Assembly (NCBI GenBank): GCA_041689205.1
Contig: JBDNGQ010000116.1
Span: 1-64,000 of the forward strand
Source of the DNA: JAVVEG01 sp041689205
GTDB lineage: Bacteria > Pseudomonadota > Gammaproteobacteria > Pseudomonadales > Pseudohongiellaceae
Direction: 5' to 3'
Length of the DNA: 64,000 bases
Under the pieces are notes generated by a model that was not told the origin of the DNA, ran no database searches, and was given only the letters and a program-made list of their open reading frames with translations. The translations under genes were made by a program, and so were the position numbers. This document shows, one piece after another, positions 52,013 through 60,717 of the stretch. Positions within the stretch are counted from its first letter, which is position 1, and each line of letters begins with the position of its first letter.

Positions 52013-52957
52013 ATGCCTGTGAAAGCTAAATCCCCCGATACCACCACTGCATTGACAAATTTCCTGGCTCCCCGCTATTGGCTTACCTGGTTGGGCTATG
52101 GCTTTATCTGGCTGGCAGCCCAGCTGCCATTCGCGCTGCAGATGCCGATCGGCAAGGGCATCGGTGCACTCAGTTATCATCTCGCCAGAGAGCGGCGCCG
52201 CATTTGCGCTATCAACATCGGCCTGTGTTTTCCTGAACTGGACGCTGCCCAGCAGGCCAAACTGGTTCGCGATACCTTTATATCCAGCGGGATTGGCGTG
52301 ATGGAAGTGGGTATGGCCTGGTGCCGCAAACCCCAGAGCTTTCGCAAACGCGTCACCGTCAGCGGGCTTGATCGCCTGGAAGCGGCCAGCAAACGCGGCA
52401 AAGGGGTGCTGCTGGTCTGTGCACATTTCTCTACGCTGGAGTTTGCCGGCAGCCTGCTCAGCCTGTTTCATCCGATGGATGTTACCTACCGTCGCCATAA
52501 AAACCCCTTATTCGAAACTCTGATGACCCAATCACGGCAACGACTGTACAGCGCAGTTATTGAACGCAGAGACGTCCGGCAGGCACTGCGCAGCTTGAAA
52601 ACCGGACACACGCTCTGGTACGCACCGGATCAGGATTACGGTCCGAAGCACTCAGTCTTCGTTAAATTTTTTGGTGTTCCGGCGGCAACTATTACTGCCA
52701 CCACCCGCTTTGCGGCGCTGAATAATTCCGCGGTCGTGTTTTTCAGTCATTACCGCAAAGCCGATAACTCAGGCTACCATCTGGACTTTAGCGAGGCGTT
52801 GAGTGACTATCCGACCGGTGATGAGGCTGCTGACGCCAGCCGAATAAATGCCATTATTGAGGCCGCCATTCGCAAACATCCTGAACAATACCTGTGGCTC
52901 CATAAACGTTTCAAAACTCAGGCAGCCGGCAAGTCGGCCAGCCCTTATCGGACTTGA
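52013..52957 (+). CDS. lpxL: Lipid A biosynthesis lauroyl/myristoyl acyltransferase
   Basis: 314 aa (LpxL/HtrB family ~305-310). Single N-terminal membrane anchor (~24-42). The HX4E catalytic motif is H138 to E143 in VCAHFSTLEFAG. Other family blocks: DVTYRRHKNPLFE, WYAPDQDYGPKHSVFVKFFGVPAAT and QYLWLHKRFKT. Adds the secondary acyl chain to Kdo2-lipid IVA, the step after WaaA, whose gene lies in the same window. Acyl specificity (LpxL, LpxM or LpxP) is not certain. The next gene starts 5 bp downstream. Confidence 0.93.
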   Translation: MPVKAKSPDTTTALTNFLAPRYWLTWLGYGFIWLAAQLPFALQMPIGKGIGALSYHLARERRRICAINIGLCFPELDAAQQAKLVRDTFISSGIGVMEVGMAWCRKPQSFRKRVTVSGLDRLEAASKRGKGVLLVCAHFSTLEFAGSLLSLFHPMDVTYRRHKNPLFETLMTQSRQRLYSAVIERRDVRQALRSLKTGHTLWYAPDQDYGPKHSVFVKFFGVPAATITATTRFAALNNSAVVFFSHYRKADNSGYHLDFSEALSDYPTGDEAADASRINAIIEAAIRKHPEQYLWLHKRFKTQAAGKSASPYRT

Positions 52958-52961
52958 CGGT

Positions 52962-54461
52962 ATGCAATGTCAATGGCGTGAAATGGATGTCCGCTACTAT
53001 GCTATCGCAGCAAGTTTGCTGCTTTCTTTATACACTGCGCTGATTAAAGCCACCCCCAATGTTGATGCCTATACCTATCTGCGTGCCGCAGAAATCTATC
53101 TGCAGAACGGATTCGCTGCTGCCAGCACGTATTACCCATGGGCCACCTATCCAACCCTGATTGCTGAGCTGCACAAATTCAGCGGCATGGAAATGCTGAA
53201 CGCGGGCCAGATCTGGAATGCCCTGTTCTATGCGCTGCTTACCTGGGCTTTTATCACATTGACGCGGGAGTTCGATAAGTCCCGGCGGCTGAGCATTATC
53301 GCGGCCGCCTGTGTACTTTTATACCCGCAATTGAACGAGTATCGTCCGTACATCATCAGAGACATCGCCTATCTCGCGTTCTCACTGACGGCACTGCTGC
53401 AACTGATCCGCCTTAATCGTTACCACCGCTTTGTTCACGCTATCGGCTTCAATCTTGCCTGTGCAACAGCGGCATTATTTCGGCCGGAGGCATTCGCTTA
53501 TCTGCTGCTGGCGCCGATCGCCTTGCTGTTCAACACGCAGATGCGAATGCCCAGAAGGCTGCGGGCAATGACCTATGTCTATGGTATTTCAATCTTCCTG
53601 CTGGTCATTGCCATGCTGGTCCTGGTCAGTGTTGATATCAATCCTCTGCAGCAGATCACCCAGGGCTTCTCGGTGTATCAGCCCTTTGTTAACCAGGCAA
53701 TGATTCTGTTTCAAGGCGGTTCGCCAGAACTGAGCGCAGCCATTTTCCACGAACATGCGGCGAAGTTTTCCGGCCAATACATCAATATTTTCCTGATCAC
53801 TGGCCTGTTCAGTATCCTGATGATCAAACTGTTCACGGGATTTGGCTGGGTTTACCTGCTGACCATTTTATATGGCCTGAAGAAGCGCCTGTTTCGAGTT
53901 CCACAGCATATTGCCGCTCCCATGATCGCGTATCTGCTGATTGCAGCCGGCATCCTGCTTGCCTTCATGTTGGTGACCCGTTTTGTGACCACGCGCTATA
54001 CCCTGCTGTTTGCCACCATAATGGTCCTGCTGGTGCCGATTATTGTTGATCGTGCTGCTGATCTGGCGCTGCAACACAATTACCTGCGGACTTTTAACCG
54101 AGTCGCGGGCTTGCTGGTGATCTATCTTTTTGTGGATGCCACTGTTTCGTTCGGAGAGTCAAAGAGAACAGAACGTAATGCGGCGCAATGGGTGCAGGAG
54201 CATATAGAAACTCAGCCTCTGATCACTAACAGCGCTTTGATTGCTTACCGGGCTGGAATGCCGGACTACGAAAGAACTGCCGATACTATTGATCATCAAC
54301 TGATCATTGATGCACCTTCGGGCACCCGTCTGGCATTCACACTGCGATCTTCAGACCGTGAGCTTATGCAGCAGTATGTGGCTGACAGTGTGCTGGCAGT
54401 GGAGCGTATTTTCCCGGCCGAGGGACCTGCCAGAGTCGCCATTTATCGACGCTTACCCTGA
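52962..54461 (+). CDS. Polytopic membrane protein, GT-C glycosyltransferase-like
   Basis: 499 aa from the ATG at 52962, just after the lpxL stop; an ATG at 52983 is an alternative. About ten to eleven helices, including AIAASLLLSLYTALIKA, IFLLVIAMLVLVSVDI, AYLLIAAGILLAFMLVT and YTLLFATIMVLLVPIIV. After helix 1, NVDAYTYLRAAEIYLQNGF has the Asp-containing first periplasmic loop typical of ArnT/PMT-like GT-C enzymes. A soluble C-terminal part (~420-499) follows. Being coupled to lpxL it may modify lipid A or another lipid-linked sugar, but this is inference. Overlaps the convergent channel gene by 19 bp. Confidence 0.7.
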   Translation: MQCQWREMDVRYYAIAASLLLSLYTALIKATPNVDAYTYLRAAEIYLQNGFAAASTYYPWATYPTLIAELHKFSGMEMLNAGQIWNALFYALLTWAFITLTREFDKSRRLSIIAAACVLLYPQLNEYRPYIIRDIAYLAFSLTALLQLIRLNRYHRFVHAIGFNLACATAALFRPEAFAYLLLAPIALLFNTQMRMPRRLRAMTYVYGISIFLLVIAMLVLVSVDINPLQQITQGFSVYQPFVNQAMILFQGGSPELSAAIFHEHAAKFSGQYINIFLITGLFSILMIKLFTGFGWVYLLTILYGLKKRLFRVPQHIAAPMIAYLLIAAGILLAFMLVTRFVTTRYTLLFATIMVLLVPIIVDRAADLALQHNYLRTFNRVAGLLVIYLFVDATVSFGESKRTERNAAQWVQEHIETQPLITNSALIAYRAGMPDYERTADTIDHQLIIDAPSGTRLAFTLRSSDRELMQQYVADSVLAVERIFPAEGPARVAIYRRLP

Positions 54462-54934
54462 CCGCCTGCCTCGCCTTCATCCCAGTAACGCTGCATGGCA
54501 ATAAGCAGAAAGGACGCCGTCCAGGTGATCAACACCAGCCCGGTTAAGGCCTCAATACCGGTAAGGTAGCGCAACTCGCCAATGGGCTGGATATCGCCGA
54601 AACCGAGGGTAGTAAATGTCGTAAAGGAAAAATAAACGCAGTCCATCAGACTGCCATCAAAGTTCCCTTCAAAATGACCCCAGCCTTGAGCCCGGTGCAT
54701 CAGATAATAAGCAAGTCCGAACACCCACACTTCAATCGAGTGCGCAATCAGCGCAGCGCCCACACCAAACACAATTCTTAAGCGATGCCTGACATTCAGC
54801 TTGGGCATCAGTCGGGTCAGGCGAAATAGAAACTCATAATGAATTACCACGACCGCTGCTACGATCAGGATGTTTACAGCAAACACCAGAGTGATATCTG
54901 TCGCGCCTTCAGCTACTGAATCAAGCACGATCAA
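54443..54934 (-). CDS. Two-pore-helix K+ channel-like protein
   Basis: 163 aa. N-terminal helix (~16-38), second helix (~58-80), pore helix and filter TTFTTLGFGDIQP (selectivity TLGFGD, close to TVGYGD) and inner helix (~128-148, ALTGLVLITWTASFLLIAM). This is the ion_trans_2 architecture with an extra N-terminal helix and no cytoplasmic RCK domain. Gly-Phe-Gly in the filter predicts K+ selectivity, possibly relaxed. The start overlaps the epoxide hydrolase stop by 4 bp, so the two are co-translated. Confidence 0.85.
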   Translation of the reverse strand: MIVLDSVAEGATDITLVFAVNILIVAAVVVIHYEFLFRLTRLMPKLNVRHRLRIVFGVGAALIAHSIEVWVFGLAYYLMHRAQGWGHFEGNFDGSLMDCVYFSFTTFTTLGFGDIQPIGELRYLTGIEALTGLVLITWTASFLLIAMQRYWDEGEAGGQGKRR

Positions 54935-56184
54935 AGACCTCGGAAAAAGGCGCGGATGTCCTGCAGCAACAGTTCCGGCTCTTCCAGCGCAGCAAAATGC
55001 CCCCCGCTGGGCATCTCAGTCCAGCGCACAATATTGTAATGCGCCTCTGCCCACAGCCTGGGGGTGAGATATATTTCCGCAGGAAAGATTGCCCCTGCTG
55101 TTGGCACAGTGATGAAACCAACAGGTTCAGCCGCTGCGGCATTACGGTTTTCAAAGTAGATGCGGCTTGACGAGGTAATGCTCTGAGTAAACCAGTAAAT
55201 GCTGATGTTGGTCAGCATATCGTCTTTGCTGATACGGCTCTCCGGCCTGCCCGCTAAACCACTGTCCATATCGCTCCAACCGTGGAACTTTTCAGTGATC
55301 CAGGCGGCGAGACCGGCGGGTGAATCATTCAAACCCACACCCAGGGTCTGCGGTTTAGTGCCTTGAATCTGCTGATAAGCAACTTCATTGGCCATATAGG
55401 CCTGCCTGGCCTCGCGTCGGGCCAGTTCCTGTGCAGGCACTGCAGCAGCGATGGCGGAATCTGTGGGCGGATTCGCCAGCACAAAATTTGAGTGCAGGCC
55501 TATCAAACGGTCACTGTAACGACTGGCCAGAATTCGGTTAATAATTGCGCCCCAGTCGCCACCCTGGGCGCCGTATTGCTGGTAGCCCAACCGTTCCATC
55601 AATGCAGCCAGAGTATGAGCGATGCGTTCCGGGCTGTAGCCACGTTCCTGAGGTTTACCGGAAAAGCCGAACCCAGGCAGAGACGGCACAATCACATGAA
55701 ATGCATCTTCAGCATTGCCACCGTATAGCTCAGGGTTGGTGAGCGGTCCGATTAAATTTCTGAACTCAACGAATGAACCCGGCCAACCATGGGTAATCAA
55801 TAGTGGTGTGGCGTTCGGATGCGGTGATCGTTGATGAATAAAATGGATTTCCACGCCATCGATGCTGGTAAGAAACTGATCAAACTGGTTTAACTGCCGC
55901 TCCTGCTCGCGCCAGTCAAAATCACTTTGCCAGTATGCGATCAGCTCTCGCAACCAGGCAGTATCGGTGCCATATCCCCATGCTGTATCTGGAATCTGAT
56001 CGGGATAGCGGGTCATTGCCAGACGCTGTTTGAGGTCCGTTAATTCCTGTTCTGTGATGTTTATTTGAAAGGGCACAATCTCATCGTTGCTTTGCATGGC
56101 ACCGCCGCTCGTCTGAGCACCCGCAGCAGTGGCTGCGGTCAGCATGAATATCACAAGTATTTTAGGGAGCATTGATTTAAACAT
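54931..56184 (-). CDS. Exported epoxide hydrolase (EHN domain, alpha/beta hydrolase)
   Basis: 417 aa. Signal peptide ends near TAAGAQ. N-terminal EHN domain (FQINITEQELTDLKQRLAMTRYP...FDWREQERQLNQF) of the microsomal/juvenile-hormone-type epoxide hydrolases, then hydrolase core: oxyanion THGWPGSFVEF, nucleophile Asp in AQGGDWGAI, Tyr residues around PGFGFSGKP and ISIYWFTQS, catalytic His in PSGGHFAALEEPELL. Opens epoxides to diols, probably in the periplasm. Coupled to the channel gene, an odd pairing. Divergent from the PLD-type synthase gene. Confidence 0.9.
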   Translation of the reverse strand: MFKSMLPKILVIFMLTAATAAGAQTSGGAMQSNDEIVPFQINITEQELTDLKQRLAMTRYPDQIPDTAWGYGTDTAWLRELIAYWQSDFDWREQERQLNQFDQFLTSIDGVEIHFIHQRSPHPNATPLLITHGWPGSFVEFRNLIGPLTNPELYGGNAEDAFHVIVPSLPGFGFSGKPQERGYSPERIAHTLAALMERLGYQQYGAQGGDWGAIINRILASRYSDRLIGLHSNFVLANPPTDSAIAAAVPAQELARREARQAYMANEVAYQQIQGTKPQTLGVGLNDSPAGLAAWITEKFHGWSDMDSGLAGRPESRISKDDMLTNISIYWFTQSITSSSRIYFENRNAAAAEPVGFITVPTAGAIFPAEIYLTPRLWAEAHYNIVRWTEMPSGGHFAALEEPELLLQDIRAFFRGL

Positions 56185-56324
56185 CGCAGAAGTATGCTGT
56201 CTGCAGGCTGAAAGTGCCAGGCCAATTTTTGCAGCGCGAGGTCACCTGTGGATAGCCCGCGCTGTCAACCATGCGCGCCAGCGCACAAACTTCAGCCCCC
56301 CCTCTGGTTTACCTTCCATGTCCT

Positions 56325-57608
56325 ATGAATACAACATCCTCTGCCGGTAAGCCGCTGACTGCACGCAGACGCAGAATCCGGCGCGCATTGGCCATATCGA
56401 CCGTCATTCTGGTGGCCCATCTGATTGGATTTGCGACCTCATTGCATGCACTTATGGCCACGCGCACCGCCCAGGGCAGCGTAGCCTGGATGGTATCACT
56501 GAACACGTTGCCCTACGTGGCGGTGCCTGCGTACTGGATCTTTGGCAGAAGCAAATTTCAGGGCTATGTCAGTCTGCGCAGCGAAGCGATCTCGCTGCTT
56601 GGGTATTCTCTGGAAGGTGAGCTGGCCAATCTGCATCCTTATCGCAGCAACTGGCTGGATGAATTCAACCGCCGCCTGATTGAACGAGCCAACGCCGGGG
56701 TGCGGGTGTATCTGCTGTTTGATGAGATTGGCAGTCTGGAACTGCCAGACTCCTATATCCGCGAACTCACCGATGCAGGCGTGCAAGTGCGCTCGTTCAA
56801 CTCAAACCGCGGCTGGACCAATCAATTTCAGCTGAATTTCCGTAATCATCGCAAACTGCTGGTGGTAGATGGCAGCAGCGCATGGATGGGCGGAATCAAT
56901 ATTGGTGCTGAATACCGGGCTGACGATTGGCGTGATACTCACTTAAGAATTGAGGGACCAGCAGCACTGCAGCTGCAGTTGTCCTTTCTTGAAGATTGGC
57001 GCTGGGCCTCTGATGATCTGCTGGAAGTTTCCTGGCAGCCTCATCCGGTGGCGGGTTCTGATGTGTCGATAATAATACTCCCTACCGGTCCCATTGACCG
57101 CTTCGAAACAGCAAGCCTGCTGATTCAACAGATTGCCCATCTGGCCAATGAGCGTCTGTGGCTGGCCAGTCCGTACTTTGTGCCTGACCAAGGCGTGATC
57201 GCCGCGCTTAAACTGGCTGCACTGGGAGGCGTTGACGTCAGATTGCCGCTTCCCAAAGTCACCGATAATATTCTCACCACGCTGGCTGCCTATACCTTCT
57301 TTGATTCGCTGATTGAGGCCGGCGTAGAGATTTACCACTATCAGCCGGGTATGATGCATGGCAAATTTTTTCTGTTTGATAACAGGGGAGCCGCGGTGAG
57401 CAGCGTCAACCTGGACAATCGCTCCCTGCGCTTGAATTTTGAACTCACTGCGTTGGTCATTGATGCCGACTTTACCCAACAGGTCGCCGACATGTTTGAA
57501 GATGATTTCGCGCAATCGCAGATACTGCCAGCCAACATTTTTGCTGATAAACCTTTCTGGTTTCGCGTTGCCGCTCGTGGTGCTCATCTGTTTGCTCCGG
57601 TGTTATAA
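56325..57608 (+). CDS. Phospholipase-D-superfamily cardiolipin-synthase-like protein
   Basis: 428 aa from the ATG at 56325; an upstream in-frame ATG (56271) is less likely. N-terminal two-helix membrane region (~17-75), then two HKD catalytic motifs: HRKLLVVDGSSAWMGGINI and HGKFFLFDNRGAAVSSVNLD, each HxKxxxxD. This is the Cls domain order with a short intervening DDLLEVSWQ part. Likely condenses phosphatidylglycerol to cardiolipin; other PLD-type transfers remain possible. It precedes the YebC/YeeN gene by 80 bp. Confidence 0.88.
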   Translation: MNTTSSAGKPLTARRRRIRRALAISTVILVAHLIGFATSLHALMATRTAQGSVAWMVSLNTLPYVAVPAYWIFGRSKFQGYVSLRSEAISLLGYSLEGELANLHPYRSNWLDEFNRRLIERANAGVRVYLLFDEIGSLELPDSYIRELTDAGVQVRSFNSNRGWTNQFQLNFRNHRKLLVVDGSSAWMGGINIGAEYRADDWRDTHLRIEGPAALQLQLSFLEDWRWASDDLLEVSWQPHPVAGSDVSIIILPTGPIDRFETASLLIQQIAHLANERLWLASPYFVPDQGVIAALKLAALGGVDVRLPLPKVTDNILTTLAAYTFFDSLIEAGVEIYHYQPGMMHGKFFLFDNRGAAVSSVNLDNRSLRLNFELTALVIDADFTQQVADMFEDDFAQSQILPANIFADKPFWFRVAARGAHLFAPVL

Positions 57609-57688
57609 GTCAAATGCAGGCAGTCGTGGAATTAGCCGCAATGTGCAGGTAAAATCGGCGCTCCTCCGCCGAGACACAGGATAAGAAC

Positions 57689-58411
57689 ATGGGCCGCGCC
57701 TATCAGAATCGCAAAGAATCCATGGCCAAAACGGCTGATGCCAAAACCAGGGTTTACAGCAAATTTGCACGCGAAATTTATGTCACCGCTAAAACCGGTG
57801 GTGTTGACCCCGATGGCAACCTGGCGCTGCGCGGCCTGATAGAGCGGGCAAAAAAAGCCCAGGTTCCTGCGCACGTTATCGAGAAAGCACTGGATAAAGC
57901 CAAAGGCGGCGGTGATGAAAATTTCTCGGTAGCGCGTTACGAAGGCTTTGGACCTGGCTCCTGCATGGTCATTGTCGATTGCCTGACTGATAACCCCAAC
58001 CGCACCTTTGGCGACGTGCGCCTGTGTTTCACCAAAACCAAATCCAGAATCGGTACGCCGGGCAGTGTCAGCCATCTGTTTGATCACTGCACTATTCTGG
58101 CTTTTCACAGCGACGCTGAAGAAGCTGCGCTGGAAGCGTTGATGATGGCGGATGTCGATGTCACCGATATCGAAAACGAGAACGGTTTGATTACCGTTTT
58201 CGCTCCACACACCGAATATTTCAAGGCGCGTCAGGCGCTGAGCGATGCGTTCACTGACCTTGATTTTGTAGTCGATGAAATCCAGTTCCTGGCACAGACC
58301 ACTACGACCTTAAGTGGCGATGATGTTACCGTTTTTGAAAAACTGCTGGATATGCTCAACGATCTGGAAGATGTGCAGAATATTTTCCACAATGCGGAAA
58401 TTCAGCAGTAG
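57689..58411 (+). CDS. yeeN: YebC/PmpR-family regulator, YeeN-like
   Basis: 240 aa. Domain order of the family: MGRAYQNRKESMAKTADAKTRVYSKFAREIYVTAK start, VIERAKKAQVP-type basic helix (here IERAKKAQVPAHVIEKALDKAKGGGDENF), then YEGFGPGSCMVIVDCLTDN and GTPGSVSHLFDH. It is closer to E. coli YeeN (KxAxDGATSKIYAKF, EGFGP, DDVQKVYHN) than to YebC (which starts AGHSKWANI). The family binds DNA or relieves polyproline stalling depending on the report. C-terminus DVQNIFHNAEI overlaps the convergent yaeQ by 10 bp. Confidence 0.9.
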   Translation: MGRAYQNRKESMAKTADAKTRVYSKFAREIYVTAKTGGVDPDGNLALRGLIERAKKAQVPAHVIEKALDKAKGGGDENFSVARYEGFGPGSCMVIVDCLTDNPNRTFGDVRLCFTKTKSRIGTPGSVSHLFDHCTILAFHSDAEEAALEALMMADVDVTDIENENGLITVFAPHTEYFKARQALSDAFTDLDFVVDEIQFLAQTTTTLSGDDVTVFEKLLDMLNDLEDVQNIFHNAEIQQ

Positions 58412-58938
58412 CTGATCCGCTCAACCTGCACGCTGGTATTCGCGTCACTGAACGATACCTGTTCGTCCTGAATCAGACATTGCAGATCCATAGTACGCTG
58501 GGCCAGCGCAGCAAGTGCCTGCGTCGTTTCCAAAGGCAGATTAATTATGGTGAGATTCTTCTGGCGTGCGAACTGAGCCCTGTTCTGCGCATACCACATC
58601 TCCGCTATGCGGCCGCCATAACAATAAACGACTACCTGTCTGGCACGTCCGCAGGCTTTGCGGATTAATCTTTCATCCGGCATGCCGACATCAATCCACA
58701 CCTCAATCGCTCCGGTCAGATCCTTCTGCCACAGATCAGCCTCCTCGTCATTGGTCATGCCCTGCCCGAATACCAGATGCTCATCAGCATGCAATGCGAA
58801 AGCCAGCAGGCGCACCATCATGCGCTCATCCGTTTCAGAGGGATGGCGCGCCAGGGTCAGGTTATGGTCTTGATAATAGTGGCGCTCCATATCAGCTATC
58901 TGCACGGTCGCTTTAAAAACTGTTGATTTAGCAGCCAT
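58402..58938 (-). CDS. yaeQ: YaeQ family protein (PD-(D/E)XK-like fold)
   Basis: 178 aa. YaeQ blocks: TVFKATVQIADMERHYY, LARHPSETDERMMVRLLAFALHAD, WQKDLTGAIEVWIDVGMPDERLIRKACGRA and VYCYGG. The Glu/Asp/Lys arrangement resembles a nuclease active site, but no activity is established. Cytosolic. The stop overlaps the YeeN gene end; the amidase gene lies 21 bp upstream on the same strand, transcribed first. Confidence 0.95.
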   Translation of the reverse strand: MAAKSTVFKATVQIADMERHYYQDHNLTLARHPSETDERMMVRLLAFALHADEHLVFGQGMTNDEEADLWQKDLTGAIEVWIDVGMPDERLIRKACGRARQVVVYCYGGRIAEMWYAQNRAQFARQKNLTIINLPLETTQALAALAQRTMDLQCLIQDEQVSFSDANTSVQVERISYC

Positions 58939-58959
58939 GCGTTTCTACTGTTATTGCAA

Positions 58960-60717
58960 TCATTGGGAACTCGTCTCTTTACTTTGATCTGGTGATATCT
59001 GAAAGGGTGAGGGTGAAGTGGTTTGAGCGGGTACAGTCAAAGCCGGCGTTGACAGAGGCGCTCTACGGTGTCTGTTCGCGCTTGCCGAGGCTGTGTCTAA
59101 ACCTGTGCCCTGCTCATACGCATACCCGATTGCCAGCAGCCAGGCATCGCTGAGCTGCGGCCCCAGCAGTTCTATAGCAACCGGCAGCCCATCGGCGCTA
59201 AACCCAGTCGGCAACGACAGTGCAGGCAGTCCGGAATTTCCGCTCAGACTGCAGTTGTTGCCCGGCTGTGCTTCGCCGGCACGAACCGGCAATGCCCCAA
59301 TGGGTGGATAGGCAACGACATCTATCTGCTGCGCTGTCATGGCCTCAGTGATCGCATTAAGCAGATCCGTACGTGCCAGCATGGCTGTCTGGTACAGCGC
59401 CGCGTCCTGTTGCCCGGCGGCGCTTCGGCTAAGCAGAGTATGCAGGGCCTCATGGTACAGCCCGCTGGCAACAATTTCTTCAAGACTGCGATATTCGGTA
59501 CTGCCAAATTCCTGCAGATAATTATCCAGATCGGTTTCAAATTCATGTCCGATCAGTCCGGAGTGGCTGATCAGAGCTGACATATCCGGAATCGTAAAGT
59601 CGACGATCTGCGCACCCATCTGCACCATTTCTGCCAGTGCAACATCAAACAGTTGCTGTACGGTCTCATCGGCGGACTGATAATACGTATCCAGCCTGCC
59701 GATACGCAGGCCCGCAAATGAGGCTTTGCCAAGCTGACTTTGGAAATTCAGCCGGGGGCGCTGCTGAATCAGCTGAGTAGCATCATCCTGGGGATCGTAG
59801 CCGGTGAGCAGATCCAGCACGATAGCCAGATCCTCTACTGAACGCGCCAGCGGTCCGCTGACATCCTGAGTATGCGACAGCGGCATGATGCCATAAATAC
59901 TGCTCAGCCCTTTAGTCGGACGCAGGCCTACCAGGTTGTTAAACGCCGCGGGAATTCTGATTGAACCGCAGGTGTCAGATCCCACGCCAAAACTCGCAAA
60001 GCTGGCCGCTATTGCCGCTGCGGTACCGCCGCTGGAGCCACCTGGGATTCGTTCGAGATCATAGGGATTCAAGGTCTGACCGCCCAGTGAGCTGATCGTG
60101 GTTATGCCATAGGCAAACTCATGCAGATTGGCTTTGGCAATAATGACAGCACCGGCCGCAAGCAATCGATCCACCTGAGTTGCATTGCGATCAGGGATGA
60201 AGTTCGCCAGTGCCTGAGAGCCGCCGGTGGTGGGCATATCAGTGGTGTTGTAGTTATCTTTGACGATGACCGGAATACCATGCAACAGACTGCGCGGGCC
60301 GCTTAGCTGCCGCTCCTGGTCAAGTGCCTGGGCCTGTTCACGCGCTCGGGTATTAATATGCAGAATCGCATTGATCTGCGGACCCTGCTTATCATACGCC
60401 GCAATCCTCTCCAGATAGCGATCAACCAGCATGACTGCGTTAACCGCACCGTTCTCCATCGCAGCCTGTAGCTCCAGGATGCTCGCTTCACTCACTTCAA
60501 ACTGCGGCGACTGGGCCTGCGCGCTGTGTGGCGTGATCTGCAATAGACTGAGGCTGAGCAGCAAACTCAAGCCCACTGCCCGACCTATAGCCGACTGTGA
60601 GGCTTGCGCAGGGCTTAGAGCACCCGTTTCAGGCGACCTTTTCGGAAACGGCTCCGGCGGCAGTTGTCGGCGCAGACTTGTCCGAAGACGCAGAATTATC
60701 GAATACCAGCACACCAT
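58960..60717 (-). CDS. Exported amidase (amidase-signature family), long N-terminus
   Basis: 585 aa from the ATG at 60717, chosen for GGGAGG seven bases upstream; the frame is open to 60921, and a GTG at 60576 is an alternative with a shorter n-region. A hydrophobic stretch GLSLLLSLSLLQITPHSAQA looks like a signal sequence, preceded by a basic Arg-rich leader. The Ser-cisSer-Lys triad is intact: IVKDNYNT (Lys), PGGSSGGTAAAIAA (Ser) and GSDTCGSIRIPAA (Ser). C-terminal Ser/Thr/Pro tail after ~545. Hydrolyses amide bonds in the periplasm; substrate unknown. Overlaps the upstream monooxygenase gene by 89 bp. Confidence 0.85.
   Translation of the reverse strand: MVCWYSIILRLRTSLRRQLPPEPFPKRSPETGALSPAQASQSAIGRAVGLSLLLSLSLLQITPHSAQAQSPQFEVSEASILELQAAMENGAVNAVMLVDRYLERIAAYDKQGPQINAILHINTRAREQAQALDQERQLSGPRSLLHGIPVIVKDNYNTTDMPTTGGSQALANFIPDRNATQVDRLLAAGAVIIAKANLHEFAYGITTISSLGGQTLNPYDLERIPGGSSGGTAAAIAASFASFGVGSDTCGSIRIPAAFNNLVGLRPTKGLSSIYGIMPLSHTQDVSGPLARSVEDLAIVLDLLTGYDPQDDATQLIQQRPRLNFQSQLGKASFAGLRIGRLDTYYQSADETVQQLFDVALAEMVQMGAQIVDFTIPDMSALISHSGLIGHEFETDLDNYLQEFGSTEYRSLEEIVASGLYHEALHTLLSRSAAGQQDAALYQTAMLARTDLLNAITEAMTAQQIDVVAYPPIGALPVRAGEAQPGNNCSLSGNSGLPALSLPTGFSADGLPVAIELLGPQLSDAWLLAIGYAYEQGTGLDTASASANRHRRAPLSTPALTVPAQTTSPSPFQISPDQSKETSSQ

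Noticed and set aside
56943..57587. 214-codon minus-strand ORF inside the PLD-type gene
   Set aside because: Lies opposite both HKD motifs; composition is typical of an antisense frame.
57632..58210. 192-codon minus-strand ORF inside the YeeN gene
   Set aside because: Antisense to a well-conserved gene that has a normal start and length.
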